Counted from the stretch's first letter, positions 26,819-36,435 are shown. The stretch is DNA of 64,000 nucleotides from an uncultured SAR86 cluster bacterium (GCA_902583575.1 CACHWY010000002.1:124001-188000), one strand, 5' to 3'. Translations and numbers: made by a program. Notes: a model not told the origin generated them from the sequence alone.

Positions 26819-28033
26819 ATGACTGAAATCATTGTTCAAAAATTTGGAGGCACTTCTGTCGGCACGGTTGAAAGAATTGATGCTGTTGCTGAAATTATCA
26901 AAGATGCTTCAAAATCAAATAATATTGTTGTTGTTGTTTCTGCTATGGAAGGAGAAACAAATAAACTGGTAGGTTTAGCAAATCATTTTTCTCAAAGTCC
27001 TGACAAAAGAGAATTTGATGCTTTGGTTTCAACTGGCGAAACAGTAAGTTCAGCACTATTAGCTATTGCACTTCATGCAAAAGGAATAAATGCAAAATCT
27101 TATTCAGCATCTCAAATTTCTATGAAAACAACTGATTCGTATTCAAAAGCAAAAATTTTAGACATTGATGCTAATAAGATCATGGAAGTAGTTGGACAAA
27201 ATACAATACCCATAATTACTGGATTTCAAGGTATTACTGAAACAGGTGATATCACAACACTTGGAAGAGGTGGATCAGATACTACAGCCGTAGCTATAGC
27301 TGCTCAAATAGGGGCAAAGCGGTGTGATATTTATACAGATGTAGATGGAGTTTTTACCACTGATCCAAAAGTTGTTCCAAATGCAAAAAAATTAGATTCC
27401 ATTACAATGGAAGAAATGCTTGAACTTGCGGGTCAGGGAGCTAAAGTGATGCAAACAAGAGCAGTTGAGTTTGCTAATAAATATAAAGTACCTGTTAGAG
27501 TTTTATCAAGTTTTGATGAGGGAGATGGTACATTAATATCTTTAAAGGATGATGGTATGGAAAATGCATTAATATCTGGAATAGCTTTTCAAAAGGATCA
27601 AGTAAAATTCACACTTCATGGTGTAGGCGATATTCCTGGAACAGCTTTTAAGATCTTAGGCCCAATTAGTGAAAAAGATATTGAGGTAGATGTCATAGTT
27701 CAAAATGTTAGTGTAGATGGGAAGACCGATTTTACATTTACAGTATCAAAAGACGATGAAAGTGATGTAAAAGATATTATTGAAGAAATAAAAACAGAAG
27801 TTGAGTTTAAAGATTTGATGATTAACTCAGATATTGCAAAAGTTTCTCTTGTAGGAGTTGGCATGAGAACGCATGCTGGGATTGCCAGCAAAGCATTCAA
27901 AGCTTTATCTGAAAACGATGTTAATATTCAAATAATATCGACTTCAGAAATAAAAATTACGATGGTAATTGATAAAAGTTTAGTTGAAAAAGCTGTACAA
28001 GTTTTACATGAAGAATTTGAGTTAGATAAATAA
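26819..28033 (+). CDS. lysC: aspartate kinase
   Basis: 404 aa. It starts with VQKFGGTSVG, the nucleotide-binding motif of aspartokinases. TLGRGGSDTTAVAIA and YTDVDGVFTTDP follow, then two ACT domains from about residue 265. This is the monofunctional lysC type, about 400 aa, with no homoserine dehydrogenase fusion. It phosphorylates aspartate, committing carbon to lysine, threonine, methionine and diaminopimelate, and the ACT domains are expected to sense lysine and/or threonine. An internal start for a small beta subunit is possible but not shown. It ends 1 bp before the dihydroorotase start. Confidence 0.96.
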   Translation: MTEIIVQKFGGTSVGTVERIDAVAEIIKDASKSNNIVVVVSAMEGETNKLVGLANHFSQSPDKREFDALVSTGETVSSALLAIALHAKGINAKSYSASQISMKTTDSYSKAKILDIDANKIMEVVGQNTIPIITGFQGITETGDITTLGRGGSDTTAVAIAAQIGAKRCDIYTDVDGVFTTDPKVVPNAKKLDSITMEEMLELAGQGAKVMQTRAVEFANKYKVPVRVLSSFDEGDGTLISLKDDGMENALISGIAFQKDQVKFTLHGVGDIPGTAFKILGPISEKDIEVDVIVQNVSVDGKTDFTFTVSKDDESDVKDIIEEIKTEVEFKDLMINSDIAKVSLVGVGMRTHAGIASKAFKALSENDVNIQIISTSEIKITMVIDKSLVEKAVQVLHEEFELDK

Positions 28034-28034
28034 A

Positions 28035-29369
28035 ATGTATGATTTAGTTCTTAAGAATTGCAAGATAGTTAACGAAAACAAAATTTATGAATCAGATATT
28101 GCAATTAATGGATCAAGAATTGAATTAATTTCAAATTCTATAGATACTGAATCAAAAAAAGAAATTGATCTCAATGGTCGGTTTATTATTCCTGGATTAA
28201 TCGATGACCAGGTGCATTTTAGAGAACCAGGTCTCACCCATAAGGGAGATATTGCTAGCGAATCCAGAGCTGGCCTAGCTGGAGGTGTTACAAGTTATTT
28301 TGAAATGCCAAATGTAAATCCAACTACTACAACAAATGAAAATTTAAGTAAAAAGTTTGATCTAGCTAGCACCAAATCTCTTTCTAATTATTCTTTTCAT
28401 TTAGGAGGAAGCAATACAAATATAGAAGAAATCAAAAGGGTTGATATAAACCAAGCAGCCGCACTCAAAGTTTTTATGGGAGCATCTACTGGAGAAATGT
28501 TAGTTGATGATATAGATGCTCTTGATGATATATTTAATTATTGTCCTCTTATCGTAGTTACACATTGTGAAGACCCTGAAAGAGTTAAAACCAATGAACA
28601 GATATTTTTAGAAAAATATGGCAGCAATTTATCGGCTGAACATCATCCATATATAAGAGATGTTGAAAGTTGTTATTTATCGAGTTCATTAGCTGTAGAT
28701 TTAGCAAAAAAATATGATGCTGACCTCCATGTTTTTCACCTAACAACAGAGAAAGAGATGGAATTATTTACTTCTGGAGAAGTAGATAATAAAAAAATAA
28801 CTGCAGAGGTTTGTGTTCATCATATGCATTTTAATAATTCTTATTATGCTGAGTTAGGAAATCAGATTAAATGCAATCCTTCAATTAAAATGGAATCTGA
28901 CAGATTGGCATTAATAGATGCTTTAAAAGGAAATAAAATTGATATTATTGCAACCGATCATGCCCCACATACTTGGGATGAAAAAAATCAAGATTATCCT
29001 AGCGCACCAGCTGGATTGCCGCTTGTTCAACATGGGCTCCAAATTCTTATGGATTTTTATCACGAAGGTATACTTAACCTTGAAATGATTGTTGAAAAGA
29101 CCAGTCACAATGTTGCTAAAAGATTTCAAATAAAGGATAGAGGTTATATTAGAGAAGGTTATTATGCTGATTTAACAGTTTTGGACCTTGGGAAACCATA
29201 TGAAGTTTCCAAAGAAAACATTTTATATAAAGTTGGCTGGTCTCCTTTTACTGGGAAAACGTTTAATTCATCTATATTTATGACAGTTGTTAATGGTCAT
29301 ATTGCATTTCAGGATGGCAAGGTAAATGATGATACCCCTCTTGGAATGCAGATAGAATTCGATAGATAA
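28035..29369 (+). CDS. pyrC: dihydroorotase, class I
   Basis: 444 aa amidohydrolase. Metal-site motifs are DDQVHFREPGLTHKGD (HxR pattern near residue 60), HCEDPE, the His in HVFHLTTEKE, and the C-terminal ATDHAPHTWDEK aspartate. The length and sequence are those of the long class I dihydroorotases rather than the short E. coli class II type. It closes N-carbamoylaspartate to dihydroorotate in pyrimidine synthesis. Related allantoinases have similar motifs, but no purine-degradation neighbours are visible. It is the last gene of the alaS run, followed by tRNA-Ser. Confidence 0.92.
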   Translation: MYDLVLKNCKIVNENKIYESDIAINGSRIELISNSIDTESKKEIDLNGRFIIPGLIDDQVHFREPGLTHKGDIASESRAGLAGGVTSYFEMPNVNPTTTTNENLSKKFDLASTKSLSNYSFHLGGSNTNIEEIKRVDINQAAALKVFMGASTGEMLVDDIDALDDIFNYCPLIVVTHCEDPERVKTNEQIFLEKYGSNLSAEHHPYIRDVESCYLSSSLAVDLAKKYDADLHVFHLTTEKEMELFTSGEVDNKKITAEVCVHHMHFNNSYYAELGNQIKCNPSIKMESDRLALIDALKGNKIDIIATDHAPHTWDEKNQDYPSAPAGLPLVQHGLQILMDFYHEGILNLEMIVEKTSHNVAKRFQIKDRGYIREGYYADLTVLDLGKPYEVSKENILYKVGWSPFTGKTFNSSIFMTVVNGHIAFQDGKVNDDTPLGMQIEFDR

Positions 29370-29423
29370 TTTAGTTATCTTTATATTATCAAAGAGTTAT
29401 AATCCATTTTTTTAATAAAATTA

Positions 29424-29513
29424 GGAGAGTTGGCTGAGTGGTCGAAAGCGCCTCCCTGCTAAGGAGGTAACTGGGCAACTGGTTCGAGGGTTCGAATCCC
29501 TCACTCTCCGCCA
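29424..29513 (+). tRNA. tRNA-Ser (GCT)
   Basis: A 90-nt class II tRNA with acceptor stem GGAGAGT/ACTCTCC, discriminator G and encoded CCA. The anticodon loop is CTGCTAA, giving anticodon GCT. The long variable arm (AACTGGGCAACTGGTT region) and the T-loop GTTCGAATC are complete. It lies between the dihydroorotase and metF-like genes on the same strand. Confidence 0.97.
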
Positions 29514-29531
29514 AATATGTTTTAATAGAGT

Positions 29532-30380
29532 ATGAATGAAGCAGTAAAAAATTTCCTTACTGGTTACTCAATAGAAGTAACTCCTAGGGTGGTTTCAAAT
29601 ATAGATAATTTTTCAGATATTCTTCCAAAAGGAACCTTAGTTTATATTGCATATATAGAGGGAACACCTATTGAAGATATGGTCAAAACCTCGAGGGAAT
29701 TAAAAGAAAATGGCTTTGTTCCAATGCCGCACTTTCCAGCAAGAATAATCAAAGACAAACAGAACCTTAACGATTGGATTTCTAAATATAAAAATGAAGC
29801 AGATGTTGAAGATGCTTTATTAATCGCAGGAGGTCTTGAAAAACCATATGGAGAATTTGATTCATCAATGCAGTTAATTGAGACAGGACTATTTGACAAT
29901 GCTGGATTTAAAAATTTGCATTTTGCTGGACATCCTGAAGGAAGTTTAGATATTGATCCCGATGGCAGCAGAAATAATGTAAACGAAGCTTTATCATGGA
30001 AAAAAGAATTTTCTTCAAGAACAGACGCATCTGTAGCACTAACTACACAATTCTGTTTTGATGCAAAAGTTGTGATTGATTGGGTAGAAGAAATTCAAAC
30101 CATAGGAATTGACATACCTATTCATATAGGAATTGCTGGACCTGCAAAACTACAAACTTTAATAAAGTATTCAATAGAATGTGGGGTTGGAACTTCATTA
30201 AAGATTCTTCAGAAAAGGGCTAAAGATATATCTAAATTATTGTTGCCATACAAACCAACTGAAATAATTAAAGATTTAGCAGATTATAAAAACAATAACC
30301 CAGAATTTAATATAGAAAAAGTACATTTCTTTCCCTTTGGCGGAGTCAAACAAACGAGTAATTTTGTAAAAGATTTTTAA
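29532..30380 (+). CDS. methylenetetrahydrofolate reductase-like protein
   Basis: 282 aa TIM-barrel protein. The N-terminal EVTPR motif takes the place of the usual E-x-x-P, and later segments such as GHPEG and GIAGPA are typical of the MTHFR/MetF fold that binds FAD. It is close in length to bacterial MetF (about 290 aa) but diverged. Some marine MetF-like proteins of this shape act in C1 transfer from demethylation of compounds such as DMSP or glycine betaine, so the exact substrate is open. It follows tRNA-Ser by 18 bp. No folate or methionine gene is adjacent, though metY lies 22 kb away. Confidence 0.8.
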   Translation: MNEAVKNFLTGYSIEVTPRVVSNIDNFSDILPKGTLVYIAYIEGTPIEDMVKTSRELKENGFVPMPHFPARIIKDKQNLNDWISKYKNEADVEDALLIAGGLEKPYGEFDSSMQLIETGLFDNAGFKNLHFAGHPEGSLDIDPDGSRNNVNEALSWKKEFSSRTDASVALTTQFCFDAKVVIDWVEEIQTIGIDIPIHIGIAGPAKLQTLIKYSIECGVGTSLKILQKRAKDISKLLLPYKPTEIIKDLADYKNNNPEFNIEKVHFFPFGGVKQTSNFVKDF

Positions 30381-30479
30381 TATTTAAAAATACAAATCTA
30401 GAAATCTTTTTTTATTTGGTATTAAAATTGCATATTATAGTATGTATAATATTTAATCATAATAAAATAGGAGTAAATT

Positions 30480-30917
30480 ATGGAAGAAATGGTAATGCAA
30501 AGTGGCATGGTTGAACTTGGTTTGTGGGAAATTTTTGCACAAGCAAGACAAGCAAATGCTACTACGTTTTTAGCAACTGTTATTGCTGTTTGGATTGCAG
30601 CAAGATTTTCTAGTGTTTTAATGGAAAAAGGACCTAATCTTTTAGGAAAAATTATCTGCACAGCATTTGCTTTCGGTGTATTTTTATTGGCTTTTAATAA
30701 TGGTCTTTGGATCACTGGGACAATGGAAGGAACTGCTGCCGCATTAGCTAATTTAGATGCCGTAAATGGCGCAGTTGATATTAGTGCTGGTTCTCAAGGC
30801 CTTATTGATAATGTTGCTTCAAATGGAAATATTATTGGGAAGGTTGGGGCTTGGCTATTTTTTGTGAGTGGTTTATTAATCGCAGTTGTACCACTTTGGT
30901 TTAATCCAAATGACTAA
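30480..30917 (+). CDS. small membrane protein, lineage-specific hypothetical
   Basis: 145 aa, with three or so hydrophobic stretches: about residues 28-44 (FLATVIAVWIAARF), 58-75 (GKIICTAFAFGVFLLAF) and 122-140 (GAWLFFVSGLLIAVVPLW). I recognise no family. The start ATG has a good site, AGGAG, 7 bp upstream, and a TATAAT box is present at 30445-30450. The distal loop is Ala/Gly/Asn-rich. The gene leads directly into a lipoprotein gene. A membrane-surface role shared with that lipoprotein is only inference. Confidence 0.75.
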   Translation: MEEMVMQSGMVELGLWEIFAQARQANATTFLATVIAVWIAARFSSVLMEKGPNLLGKIICTAFAFGVFLLAFNNGLWITGTMEGTAAALANLDAVNGAVDISAGSQGLIDNVASNGNIIGKVGAWLFFVSGLLIAVVPLWFNPND

Positions 30918-30927
30918 TAGCATAAAT

Positions 30928-31716
30928 ATGAAAAATTTTTATAAAATTTTAAGTGTTCTATCTTTAGCAATTCTAATTAGTTGTTCTGGAAGCGATATGT
31001 CTTCTTCATCAAATGATGAAGGGCCAATCTATAAGGGACCATACTATAACGAATTTTTAGTATGTAACGCTGGGCCAAATTTTACTGAAGAAAGTGTAGG
31101 TGAAATGATGGCTGCATATAAGGAATTACCTGTACCTAGTGGTTTAGGCTGGTCAGGTATTTATTCTCCAGTTGGTGAAGATCATAGATATTCAAACGGT
31201 TGGTGGGAGCTTGAATGGGATTCAAAAGAAAGTGCTGATGAGGCATGGAGTAATCCATCTTCTGAATTTTTAGTATGGGCTGAAAAGTATGAAGAGGTTA
31301 TATCATGTGACGGTGAGGGAAGATTCCCATGGACTTTTTACTTACCAAGGCCTGCTGACTCTTTTGGAGCGGTTATGGGTGAAGATGGATATTTTGCATC
31401 TGAATTTTTGGCATGTAATTTTAATGAGGGTAAATCAGGATCTGATTTAAGAGCTTCGGTTGTTCAATTTAATGAATATTTAGATAACAACGAAAGCAGC
31501 GGCCCATACTTCTTTGGAGTATATTTCCCTCGATTTGAGGAGGCCACAAGTGACTTTCTATGGGGTAACTGGCATGCAAGCTTTGATGGAATGAAGGCTG
31601 GTAATGAGAATTTTGCTGAAAATGGAAAAGCCATGCAAGCAAAGTTTAATGAAATATCAACATGTTTATCACCTGATTACTACGATAGTTGGGAGCTAAT
31701 TAATATTCCTAATTAA
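30928..31716 (+). CDS. lipoprotein with an internal duplication, hypothetical
   Basis: The start at 30928 is chosen because MKNFYKILSVLSLAILISC forms a clean lipoprotein signal with cleavage before Cys. The frame is open upstream to 30886, with an alternative ATG at 30910 overlapping the previous gene. The mature part has two related halves: each begins with a YNEFLVCN/ASEFLACN strand, continues through a Trp-rich stretch and ends near a Cys (VISCDG; STCLSP). This suggests a duplicated domain with paired disulfides, probably lodged in the outer membrane. No known function. The stem-loop at 31727-31762 follows. Confidence 0.72.
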   Translation: MKNFYKILSVLSLAILISCSGSDMSSSSNDEGPIYKGPYYNEFLVCNAGPNFTEESVGEMMAAYKELPVPSGLGWSGIYSPVGEDHRYSNGWWELEWDSKESADEAWSNPSSEFLVWAEKYEEVISCDGEGRFPWTFYLPRPADSFGAVMGEDGYFASEFLACNFNEGKSGSDLRASVVQFNEYLDNNESSGPYFFGVYFPRFEEATSDFLWGNWHASFDGMKAGNENFAENGKAMQAKFNEISTCLSPDYYDSWELINIPN

Positions 31717-31726
31717 TATCAATTTT

Positions 31727-31762
31727 ATTCTAATGTGGAGATTAAACTCTCTACATTAGAAT
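31727..31762. terminator. bidirectional hairpin between convergent genes
   Basis: ATTCTAATGTGGAGA (31727-31741) pairs with TCTCTACATTAGAAT (31748-31762) with one G-U and a 6-nt loop. It sits between the lipoprotein gene and the convergent citrulline hydrolase-like gene, whose stop codon lies inside the right arm. A short AT-rich tail on either side makes it a plausible two-way terminator. Confidence 0.75.
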
Positions 31763-32652
31763 AATTCAGTCAACATACACCTGGCAGAACCACCGCCATA
31801 TTTCTCTATAGTTGGAATATCTGAATGAATAATATCTTTATAAGTCTCTAAAAATGTAGTGATTTGTTCTTGTTTTAAAGCATTATAAGCAGTTGATGAC
31901 ATTATTAAATACAGTTCATTGTTAGAATTTTGAGCCTCAATTGCATTTCCACAAAAGCTTAATAATTGATTTGACGATAACTCAACAATTTTATGGTAGC
32001 GATTTACCTTTTCTTTTACGAAATCTCTATATTCTGATTTTATTACATCAAAACAAATTCCTATAATCTTAGTACCAACAAACATCATCACATCTGTATG
32101 ATAAATGGCTGATCCAGTATGACTTTCTGTTTCAAATTGAACTAATTCGAAACCATTCTTTTCACACCATAATTTAAGTTGATCTGCATTTGTTCTAGGT
32201 GATATGCCTGCATAAACACATCTATTAACTCTATCAAAAACCATGCTACTGGTTGATTCAAGAAAAATTTCTTTTTCTTCAAGATAAGACATATCATCAG
32301 TTAGCTGATATGTTTCTAAAAGGTGTTCAATCATATGTGGTTTTTTTTCGATTCTTCTATTAGGTGCTAGCATGCTAAAAATCTGCATCGTTTTATCAGA
32401 AAATGTAATAAACCAATTTGGAAAAATATGATCAGGGCAATCTTTGCTTCCTTTCATAGAACTAACTTTAATTCCTTTGCTTTCAATGATATTTTTAAGA
32501 TTATGAAATTCGCATAGAGCACTTTTTGCAATTTCTGCTGGAGTTTCATTAATTTCATTTGTTTGATAGTGGTTCGTATGAGAAGTTTGTTCATTTGCAT
32601 AAAAAGAATCAGGTTCAATCATAAATAAATGTGATGCTGATTGTTTAGTCAT
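31756..32652 (-). CDS. amidinotransferase-fold hydrolase, citrulline/arginine type (CtlX-like)
   Basis: 298 aa from the ATG at 32650-32652, which has AGGAAG just upstream; an open extension to 32712 lacks a ribosome site and is unlikely. The catalytic Cys sits near the C-terminus in GGSARCMLTE, the His in GSAIYHTDVMM, and substrate-binding acidic residues are in EEKEIFLEST. This arrangement is of the arginine deiminase/DDAH superfamily, and the sequence resembles the CtlX branch, which hydrolyses citrulline to ornithine. It is divergent, 42 bp apart, from the ornithine aminotransferase gene, which would consume that ornithine. The exact substrate (arginine, citrulline or dimethylarginine) is not settled. 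Confidence 0.8.
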   Translation of the reverse strand: MTKQSASHLFMIEPDSFYANEQTSHTNHYQTNEINETPAEIAKSALCEFHNLKNIIESKGIKVSSMKGSKDCPDHIFPNWFITFSDKTMQIFSMLAPNRRIEKKPHMIEHLLETYQLTDDMSYLEEKEIFLESTSSMVFDRVNRCVYAGISPRTNADQLKLWCEKNGFELVQFETESHTGSAIYHTDVMMFVGTKIIGICFDVIKSEYRDFVKEKVNRYHKIVELSSNQLLSFCGNAIEAQNSNNELYLIMSSTAYNALKQEQITTFLETYKDIIHSDIPTIEKYGGGSARCMLTELF

Positions 32653-32694
32653 TTTCTTCCTTGCTGATAAATTCAATGTGGTTAAAATACACTC

Positions 32695-33930
32695 ATGTCT
32701 AAAAGTATACAAGATGAACTTATAAAAAAAGAATCACTTTTTGGGGCCCAAAACTATTCACCTCTTTCTGTGGTTCTTGAGCGAGGTGAAGGGGCATACC
32801 TTTGGGACGTTGATGGTAATAAATATCTTGATATGGTTTCAGCATACTCTGCCGTAAGTCATGGTCACTCCCATCCTGAGCTAGTTAGAACAATAAAAAA
32901 ACAATCTGAAAAATTGGCAATAACATCAAGAGCTTTTTATACAGAACCTTTTGCAAAATTTTTAGAAAAATTAAGCACTGTTTCTGGTTTTGAAAGTATT
33001 TTGACTATGAATACAGGCGCAGAGGCAGTTGAAACTGCGATAAAGGCTGCAAGGAGGTGGGGCTACTTTACAAAAGGAATACCTGAAAATAAAGCGGAGA
33101 TAATAGTTGCTGATGGAAACTTTCATGGAAGAACAACAACTATTGTTGGCTTTTCTTCAGAAGATTCATATAAAAAAGGCTTTGGACCTTTTGGCAAAGG
33201 GTTTGTAAAAGCAAAATTTTGTTGGTCTGGTTGTAGTATCAAAGAATCAATAGAATCTTTTAAATCAAAGATTAATAGAAATACATGTGCAATTTTAATT
33301 GAGCCTATCCAAGGCGAAGCTGGTATTAGGGTGCCTGAGAATGGATGGCTAAAAGAATTAAGAGATTTATGTACATCAAATAATATATTAATGATTTTAG
33401 ATGAAATACAAAGCGGTTTAGGAAGAACTGGAAAACTATTTGCATTCGAACACGAGGGCATTACTCCTGACGGACTTATTCTCGGGAAAGCGCTTGGAGG
33501 CGCAATGTTGCCTATTTCAGCCTTTTTAAGCTCAAAGGAAATAATGAATCATTTTGATTCAGGTTCGCATGGTTCTACTTTTGGAGGAAACCCTTTAGCT
33601 GCAAAGGTTGCAACCAAGGCTCTAGAGCTATTATTTGATGAGAGACTTATTGAAAATAGTAATCGTTTGGGCGATTACTTTATCTCAAAATTAAAAAAAA
33701 TTGATAACAAGATTATAAAAGAAGTAAGAGGAAAAGGATTATGGGTTGGAGTAGAGTTAAATGAATCAAAGGTTAATGCAAAAGATTTATGCTTGATGTT
33801 GCTTAAAGAGGGTCTTTTGTGCAAAGAGACACATAAAACTGTTATCAGGTTTGCGCCACCATTGATGATTTCGAAAGATCAAATTGATTGGGCAATTGAG
33901 AAAATTACCAAAGTAATAAGATCGATCTAA
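32695..33930 (+). CDS. rocD: ornithine aminotransferase
   Basis: 411 aa class III PLP transaminase. The N-terminus (GAQNYSPLSVVLERGEGAYLWDVDG) is characteristic of ornithine-oxo-acid aminotransferases. NTGAEAVETAIKAAR, the substrate-loop DEIQSGLGRTG and the PLP lysine in LGKALGGAMLP follow. It converts ornithine and 2-oxoglutarate to glutamate semialdehyde and glutamate. The divergent hydrolase gene would feed it ornithine, so the pair can be read as a short route from citrulline or arginine to glutamate. Acetylornithine or GABA aminotransferase is a less likely alternative. Confidence 0.93.
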   Translation: MSKSIQDELIKKESLFGAQNYSPLSVVLERGEGAYLWDVDGNKYLDMVSAYSAVSHGHSHPELVRTIKKQSEKLAITSRAFYTEPFAKFLEKLSTVSGFESILTMNTGAEAVETAIKAARRWGYFTKGIPENKAEIIVADGNFHGRTTTIVGFSSEDSYKKGFGPFGKGFVKAKFCWSGCSIKESIESFKSKINRNTCAILIEPIQGEAGIRVPENGWLKELRDLCTSNNILMILDEIQSGLGRTGKLFAFEHEGITPDGLILGKALGGAMLPISAFLSSKEIMNHFDSGSHGSTFGGNPLAAKVATKALELLFDERLIENSNRLGDYFISKLKKIDNKIIKEVRGKGLWVGVELNESKVNAKDLCLMLLKEGLLCKETHKTVIRFAPPLMISKDQIDWAIEKITKVIRSI

Positions 33931-33949
33931 ATTAAAGAAATTCTTTAAT
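33931..33949. terminator. weak AT-rich hairpin between rocD and the metalloprotease gene
   Basis: ATTAAAGAA and TTCTTTAAT (33931-33949) are perfect complements around a single base and lie between the two convergent stops. The stem is all A-T apart from two G-C pairs, so termination would be weak. It is listed because no better signal separates the genes. Confidence 0.35.
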
Positions 33950-33957
33950 ATATTCTA

Positions 33958-36435
33958 TTAGTTCTCTAATGCGTTCGTAGCCTTCCAATTCAAAAACCTA
34001 TAATGGACCTTTGTTTTTGCATCACCATATGGAATTTTTGTAAAATTTCTTATATCAACCAACGATGCATAAATAGCTGATTTAGAAATTTCATCGTAAT
34101 CATCATCATTTAAGGCGCCAATTAGACTATCAAGATATTTTGACTGCAGACCCATCTTAAAAGTAGTGGGCATTTCTCTTTGAACAAAAATTCCTTCAAA
34201 TAGATCACTCAAAACCTCATCAGGCAAGTAAGTATTTCCATATTGAGAACTATCTACCAATCTTTTCATGACAGTAGGGTGAAGGATATGTGAAATAGCT
34301 CTTCCTTGAAGGTCTAAAACTAGATCATGTAGTTTAGGGTCTTCATTGGCTCTTCTTCCTGAGCTATATGCAGCACGTTTTTCACTTTGAAGGTACTTAA
34401 GTAAATTTTCATCAAATGTAAAAGCATTATTTGATAGAAGTTTTTCTACTATTAAATTCATAGCTTTTTTCTGATCTTCATAAGATACAGCTTCAAAAGG
34501 AGTTATATCTTTATTGGAATCATTTATAATTCTATTTGAGTAAACTCCTCCAATTAGTTTAACAACACCATCAAAAAACCTTCCTTTTTCTCTTGTAAGG
34601 CTATAAAAAGCAGATCTAAATTCTGAAGGTGTTTCTCCGTCAATAAGAAAAATGCTAGGTAGTTCCGCAATTTTTGCATCTAAAATATTAATACGGTCTG
34701 ATGTGTAAGAAATTGGATCACTAGACATATCATATCTAACATTTCTAGGGTCGATATTTACTCCTGGAGAGGACATTGCATCTCCATCCGTTCCAAAGAT
34801 GTATTCTGGTTGAGAAGACTTTGAAAGAATATTTTCTCTTTCCTCGTCACTAAGATTTGGAGTATATCCAAATTCAATTGCCCACATGTCATATGACCCC
34901 GGCCCAGAAGGGAAGTAATTTCCTTGGGCAATTCCTTCAGGAGCAAGGTTTATAGGATCGTAGTCCATCACAGAACCAATGTGGTTATCACCAGTTATTG
35001 ATACATCATGTATTTCTTCAGCATCATATATCCAACTAGATTTAAAATTATGCCTTAAACCAAGTGTATGCCCAACTTCATGCATAGTAAGGGACACAAT
35101 CCATTGTTCTAAAGGATCATTATCTTTAGAGTATCCCCATAACTTTCTATAGGTGTATCCTCTTTTTATAGCATTAAATTCTTGAACAATATCAGCAGCT
35201 ATAATTTCACCAGTTCTTGGATTAGCTACACTTGGGCCATATCCCGAATATCTTGGACTTGGAGTTGAGGCCCATCTTACGACATTATATTTAACATCAC
35301 CTGCATCCCATTCAGCATCATCAGGTTGTATTTTTGCAACTACTGCATTTTTGAAACCAGCTCTTTCAAAAGCTTTATTCCATCCTTCAATTCCTTTTAC
35401 AACAAATGGACGAATTTCTTCAGGAGTTGAATTTTCAACCCAATAAACAATAGGTTCAACAGGTTCTGAAAGTTCTGCTTCTGGATCTTTTTTTATAAGT
35501 CTCCATCTATTCATTAAATCTCTAGCGTTATTTGAATCATATGTTGATAAGTCAGTAACTTTTTCTGAAAAGTAACCAATTCTTTGATCAGCAACTCTAG
35601 GTTCAAAATTTTCATCTGGCATTTCTACAAAATTATGAAGACCGTCTATAAATGTATATCTTTTATCAGCAACTGAATCTATTGAACCACCAGCTTTTGG
35701 TTTTGGATTATAAAAACTATACCTAACTTTAAAAGAAGTATTTTTTTCATAGTTTCTTACTTTATCTATATATGTTTTTGATTTATCTGGTTTACCAAGT
35801 ATTAAGTTGTAATATTCCATATATTCTTTTGGAATATTAGGTATAAGACTAACAAGCATCTCACTCAAAAACATTTGATCTATATTTATCAAGTATTTTG
35901 ATTCTTCATTAACAATAACAGAAAACCGTCCTAAAAATGCTTCAATAATATTTGTTATTTTTGATTGTGATATTTTGTTAGATTCATCATATATAAACTT
36001 CGTATTTTTTTTATACAAACCAATATCTTCTTTAAACTTTCTAAATTCAAATATAGAACCGTCGCCCAAATCACCTCCACTAGAACCAGCATCCGTTGGC
36101 CCATTTAGAATATAAGTGAAGTAAATGAATTCTTTATTAAGTTGATCTTCATTGATGATTAAGTAGTATTTATCTTTTTCTGTTTCATGAAGAATTTCCA
36201 TAAAACCATCAATAGTAATATATTCACCATCCTCTAAGAATTCTTCTATAGTTTTGTATTCCTTTTTCTTTTCAGGCATACCATTTAGTTTTTTTGACAT
36301 TACATCATCACTTTTCTCTTCAGGTGAAGTTGCTTTTTTATTATCTTTTGCAAACATGTTGTTTGAATAAGCATTCAAACCAATAAATATTATTGAGAAT
36401 AAAAATATTTTTAATAGTTTAGAGTTATTATTCAT
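33958..36435 (-). CDS. secreted zinc metalloprotease, DUF5117/5118-type
   Basis: 825 aa. An N-terminal hydrophobic signal (LLKIFLFSIIFIGLNAYS) ends near residue 25. An N-terminal alpha/beta region with YLINIDQMFLSE and RYTFIDGLHN blocks is followed by the extended metzincin-like zinc motif HEVGHTLGLRHNF (His452, Glu453, His456, His462). A helical C-terminal part follows. The fold order matches the large zinc-dependent proteases with DUF5117 and DUF5118 common in marine bacteria. It probably acts in the periplasm or at the cell surface on proteins or peptides. It is divergent from the SDR gene, with starts 61 bp apart. Confidence 0.87.
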   Translation of the reverse strand: MNNNSKLLKIFLFSIIFIGLNAYSNNMFAKDNKKATSPEEKSDDVMSKKLNGMPEKKKEYKTIEEFLEDGEYITIDGFMEILHETEKDKYYLIINEDQLNKEFIYFTYILNGPTDAGSSGGDLGDGSIFEFRKFKEDIGLYKKNTKFIYDESNKISQSKITNIIEAFLGRFSVIVNEESKYLINIDQMFLSEMLVSLIPNIPKEYMEYYNLILGKPDKSKTYIDKVRNYEKNTSFKVRYSFYNPKPKAGGSIDSVADKRYTFIDGLHNFVEMPDENFEPRVADQRIGYFSEKVTDLSTYDSNNARDLMNRWRLIKKDPEAELSEPVEPIVYWVENSTPEEIRPFVVKGIEGWNKAFERAGFKNAVVAKIQPDDAEWDAGDVKYNVVRWASTPSPRYSGYGPSVANPRTGEIIAADIVQEFNAIKRGYTYRKLWGYSKDNDPLEQWIVSLTMHEVGHTLGLRHNFKSSWIYDAEEIHDVSITGDNHIGSVMDYDPINLAPEGIAQGNYFPSGPGSYDMWAIEFGYTPNLSDEERENILSKSSQPEYIFGTDGDAMSSPGVNIDPRNVRYDMSSDPISYTSDRINILDAKIAELPSIFLIDGETPSEFRSAFYSLTREKGRFFDGVVKLIGGVYSNRIINDSNKDITPFEAVSYEDQKKAMNLIVEKLLSNNAFTFDENLLKYLQSEKRAAYSSGRRANEDPKLHDLVLDLQGRAISHILHPTVMKRLVDSSQYGNTYLPDEVLSDLFEGIFVQREMPTTFKMGLQSKYLDSLIGALNDDDYDEISKSAIYASLVDIRNFTKIPYGDAKTKVHYRFLNWKATNALEN

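Noticed and set aside
30422-30715. 97-aa minus-strand ORF opposite the small membrane protein gene
   Set aside because: It is a mirror of a well-supported gene with its own ribosome site, and its residues look like antisense translation.
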